The notes under the pieces are model-generated. The model worked only from the letters and a program-made list of their open reading frames with translations, was not told the DNA's origin and did not search any database. From a bacterium (GTDB lineage Bacteria > ARS69): 25,722 bases of DNA. A program made the position numbers and the translations under genes. Shown here in pieces: positions 23,601 through 25,722 of the stretch. Location of the stretch: assembly GCA_025774805.1 (NCBI GenBank), contig JALGZR010000050.1, forward strand, positions 1 through 25,722, in the 5' to 3' direction. How positions within the stretch are numbered: the stretch's first letter is position 1; each line of letters begins with the position of its first letter.

Positions 23601-25394
23601 TCATCCGTCCCGGGGGACGGATACCGGAAGCCCGCCTTCCCGGTCGACTTTATTCGAATGGCAGCGAATCCGCTCCCCGAGAATCTCGAGGTCGCTCACG
23701 CCGTTCCCGATCGCGAAGTTCAGGGAGACGAGTCCCCGTCGCACGCCGGACTCGACCCGCACTCCGCCCTCGCCGTTGTCTCGGCAGTCGTTCCCTACGA
23801 GGAGGAGGTTCCGGGCGCGCGTGACCCGGATCCCGACTCCGCAGTCCTCGACCTCGTTGCCGACCAGGCGGACTCCCGTCGGACCGTCGACGTGGATCCC
23901 GGTCTCGCGGATGCCGGTGACGCGGTTGTCGGTCAAGCGAACCTGCCGCGACTCCTCTCCCGCAACGAGAATCCCGCACGTTCCGGCCCGTGGCATCACC
24001 CGATCGAGTTGACCGCGCACTTCGTTTCCGTTGAGTCGGACGCCGCGCCCCCCCGTCACCCGGACCCCGACCCCCGCCGGCTCGTTGATCTCGTTGTCCT
24101 CCACGAGCGCCCCACTGCAGCCGTCCAGGTTCATGACCGCGAGGGTCGCCGTTCCGCACGCGGTGAGCCGGTTCCCGGCGGCGACGAAGCCGATCCCGCA
24201 GGAACGCGCCGAGATCCCCGGTCCCGGCAGGTCGGCCATCCGGTTCAGGAGGACCTCCAGACGCCGACCGCTCAGGGGGCCGCCTCCCCTCACTTCGATC
24301 CCGGCCCACGGCTCCCCTTCCGGCGACGCCCCGGGCCCCTCGAACGTGTTCTCCGCGAAGCGGATGCCCTCGGCCCCGGGGCGGACGTCCACGAGCGGCC
24401 CCCGCCGCCTCGGAGCGGACGCCTGGATCCGGTTCCTCACGAAGATGAGCTCGTAGTCGGACCACCGGTCTCCGGGATCGATCCGTATCACCGGTCCCTC
24501 GGTCTCCTCGAATCGGTTGTGAGCGACGAGCAGGTCGGAAGTGTCCGGCCCGAGTCGCATCCCCACGCCGTTGTGGAGAAAGTGGCACCCCTTGATCACC
24601 ACGCCGCGTACCGGCCGGTCCTCCGATTCCCCGTCGATGACGAGGGCCCCTTCCCCTCCACTCCGGAAGTCGCCGAGCCGGCAGTGCTCGAAGTGAAGCC
24701 CCGTGCCGCACCGCACGACGATCCCGTGGTCCGCACGGCCGTCCCGACCGTTGAGGCAGACCCCGGTGAGCGTGACGTCGTGGGCGCCGTCGATCTCGAA
24801 GAGCGCGGTGAGCCTCCGGTTCGGGTCCACGGTCGGTAGAAACCAGGGCCGGCCCTCCCCGTTGCCGTCCCCACGCAGAACGATGCCGTCTGGCAGGCGG
24901 ACCGTGCGATCGAGACCGTAGAAGCCGGGGGCCAGCAGCAGGACCCGGGGCCGGGCCGACGACACGAGCTCCTCGAATTGGCTTTCCCAGCCCGTCCAGG
25001 GCGATTCGAGCGATCCGCACCCTTCTTTGGGTTCTACCCGAAGGGTGGCCGCAGGGGGAGAGAAGATGGACACCGGGTGTACCCTTGGAAACCGGAAGTG
25101 GTGGGGGGGAGTTACCTCTCCCGACGGATCGGCCGTTCGGGTCGGAAATCTGAGCGGGGAGTCGTGTGGGGAGAAGCGGAGAGGATGCCGGTCGAGGTCC
25201 CAGTGGATCGCGAGAGCCGGCTCGACCCGGTTCAGTCCGACCGGGCTCCTCCCAATCGAGGGATTCTCGAGCTTCTCATAGGACCCGGGGTAGGGGGTCG
25301 CGATCATCCAGAAGCGGCTCAGATCTCCCTTCCGGATCCGGAGCCCGTCCGGATGGGTGACCTCACCCGATCCGTCGTACGTCGCGAGCGACAC
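23601..25394 (-). CDS. Right-handed parallel beta-helix protein with sialidase/glycosidase-like N-terminal fragment
   Basis: 597 aa from GTG 25394 to the stop at 23601. From about residue 170 to the end run some 15 PbH1-type repeats (IVVRCGTGLHFEHCRLGDF, GVVIKGCHFLHNGVGMRLG, LVAHNRFEETEG, IHVDGPTGVRLVGNEVEDC), as in NosD-like, pectate-lyase-like and carbohydrate-binding proteins. LLLAPGFYGLDRTVRLPDGI before them is the usual entry turn. Residues about 15-60 (VTHPDGLRIRKGDLSRFWMI, ATPYPGSYEKLENPSI) resemble a stretch of BNR/glycosidase-like proteins (WM-x-TPYP-ENPS). No signal peptide is seen. The same frame is open upstream to 25484 and coding-like up to about 25430, so the start is probably ATG 25510 with a frameshift between. 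Substrate unknown. Confidence 0.7.
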   Translation of the reverse strand: MSLATYDGSGEVTHPDGLRIRKGDLSRFWMIATPYPGSYEKLENPSIGRSPVGLNRVEPALAIHWDLDRHPLRFSPHDSPLRFPTRTADPSGEVTPPHHFRFPRVHPVSIFSPPAATLRVEPKEGCGSLESPWTGWESQFEELVSSARPRVLLLAPGFYGLDRTVRLPDGIVLRGDGNGEGRPWFLPTVDPNRRLTALFEIDGAHDVTLTGVCLNGRDGRADHGIVVRCGTGLHFEHCRLGDFRSGGEGALVIDGESEDRPVRGVVIKGCHFLHNGVGMRLGPDTSDLLVAHNRFEETEGPVIRIDPGDRWSDYELIFVRNRIQASAPRRRGPLVDVRPGAEGIRFAENTFEGPGASPEGEPWAGIEVRGGGPLSGRRLEVLLNRMADLPGPGISARSCGIGFVAAGNRLTACGTATLAVMNLDGCSGALVEDNEINEPAGVGVRVTGGRGVRLNGNEVRGQLDRVMPRAGTCGILVAGEESRQVRLTDNRVTGIRETGIHVDGPTGVRLVGNEVEDCGVGIRVTRARNLLLVGNDCRDNGEGGVRVESGVRRGLVSLNFAIGNGVSDLEILGERIRCHSNKVDREGGLPVSVPRDG

Positions 25395-25510
25395 GATCCG
25401 GGTCTCCGCCGGCGCCGCGACGCGATCTTCCCCCCGAAATCCCCCCCGGGGGACTCGATTCGTCCCGGCTCGCGGTCGATTTCTTCAGGCAGGGAGAACT
25501 CGTCTCGCAT
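25395..25510 (-). pseudogene. Probable 5' segment of the beta-helix gene, separated by a frameshift
   Basis: ATG 25510 has GGAG 6 nt upstream and begins MRDEFSLPEEIDREPGRIES, which looks coding. Near the C-runs at 25430-25435 and 25441-25447 this frame becomes Arg-rich, while the -1 frame turns coding-like (GEDRVAAPAETRIVSLATYD) and continues into the 597-aa protein. A single missing base in one homopolymer would join them. Confidence 0.45.
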
Positions 25511-25530
25511 ACCATGCTCCGGACGGGCGG

Positions 25531-25549
25531 GAGCCCCCGGAAGGGGCTC
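25531..25549. repeat. 7-bp inverted repeat in the divergent beta-helix/glucan phosphorylase region
   Basis: GAGCCCC (25531-25537), 5-bp spacer, GGGGCTC (25543-25549). It lies 20 bp upstream of the putative beta-helix start (25510) and 36 bp before the glgP-like gene, so it could be a shared operator or an mRNA hairpin. Confidence 0.55.
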
Positions 25550-25585
25550 TTCGGCACCCGGGGCATCTTTTCAGAAGGGGCAGAC

Positions 25586-25722
25586 ATGCGTCCACACCAG
25601 TCGTTTTCGGTCGTTCCCAATCTTCCGAAGTCGCTCGAGCGGCTTCGGGACCTCGCCTGGAATCTCCGATTCAGCTGGGATCCCGCGACCGTCGACCTGT
25701 TCCGCATGATCGATCCGGACCG
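25586..25722 (+). CDS. Alpha-glucan phosphorylase, N-terminal fragment (DUF3417)
   Basis: Only the first 45 codons are inside the window. ATG 25586 has AAGGGG 5 nt upstream. The peptide LPKSLERLRDLAWNLRFSWD, followed by DLFRMIDPD, is the start of the DUF3417 segment that precedes the phosphorylase domain in alpha-glucan (maltodextrin/glycogen) phosphorylases of the GlgP type. These cut terminal alpha-1,4-glucose with phosphate to glucose-1-phosphate. The catalytic part is outside the window. Divergent from the beta-helix gene. Confidence 0.85.
   Translation, partial: MRPHQSFSVVPNLPKSLERLRDLAWNLRFSWDPATVDLFRMIDPD

Overview
The window is very GC-rich, gene-dense bacterial chromosome. Two secreted enzymes (834 and 647 aa) end in the same FlgD-like/T9SS-type C-terminal domain (N-P-F start, V-x-D-V-R-G-R-R-[VI], W-D-G, G-[VI]-Y-F-[LV]-R-L). 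Together with multi-TM Ser/Thr kinases, a HEAT-repeat nucleotide-transporter-like MFS protein, alternative GTG/TTG starts and a Gly/Arg-rich Rho, this suggests an uncultured FCB-group or neighbouring lineage (Candidatus Eisenbacteria-like). That placement is inference. No phage, IS, CRISPR, rRNA or tRNA was seen, so most of the window is ordinary core/accessory chromosome.

Layout. 1-1648 (+): tail of a probable sigma factor, a one-TM anti-sigma-like protein split by an apparent -1 frameshift, and a secreted protein with an acidic tract. 1800-4304 (+): secreted PHP-type phosphoesterase. 4347-10109 (-): a tightly packed operon of two paralogous kinases, each with an N-terminal six-TM domain and a C-terminal kinase domain, followed through a GTGA overlap by an MFS/HEAT transporter-like protein. 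10110-10427: regulatory gap with a palindrome inside a candidate promoter spacer and a long imperfect inverted repeat. 10428-12736 (+): NUDIX hydrolase and a bacterial dynamin-like GTPase. 12780-15660 (-): a flippase-like LPG-synthase-TM protein, a dicarboxylate/amino-acid:cation symporter and a YjbQ/UPF0047 protein. 15735-18050 (+): preQ1 operon queC-queE-queD-queF with two tiny 8-codon mini-ORFs, each overlapping the start of queC or queD. 18096-18479 (-): Smr-domain protein. 18604-19692 (+): RsgA. 19795-21738 (+): secreted endonuclease/exonuclease/phosphatase-family protein. 21787-23010 (-): Rho that lacks the RNA-binding OB fold. 23011-23600: non-coding. 23601-25394 or 25510 (-): parallel beta-helix protein with a probable frameshift near its 5' end. 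25586-25722 (+): start of an alpha-glucan phosphorylase.

How genes work together: QueD, QueE, QueC and QueF give the path from dihydroneopterin triphosphate to preQ1 for tRNA queuosine (FolE and Tgt are not here). The kinase pair plus transporter looks like a co-translated membrane signalling unit with unknown input. RsgA and Rho are housekeeping. The most unusual signals are the unusual Rho, the que mini-ORFs, the NUDIX leader structure and the kinase-kinase-transporter operon.
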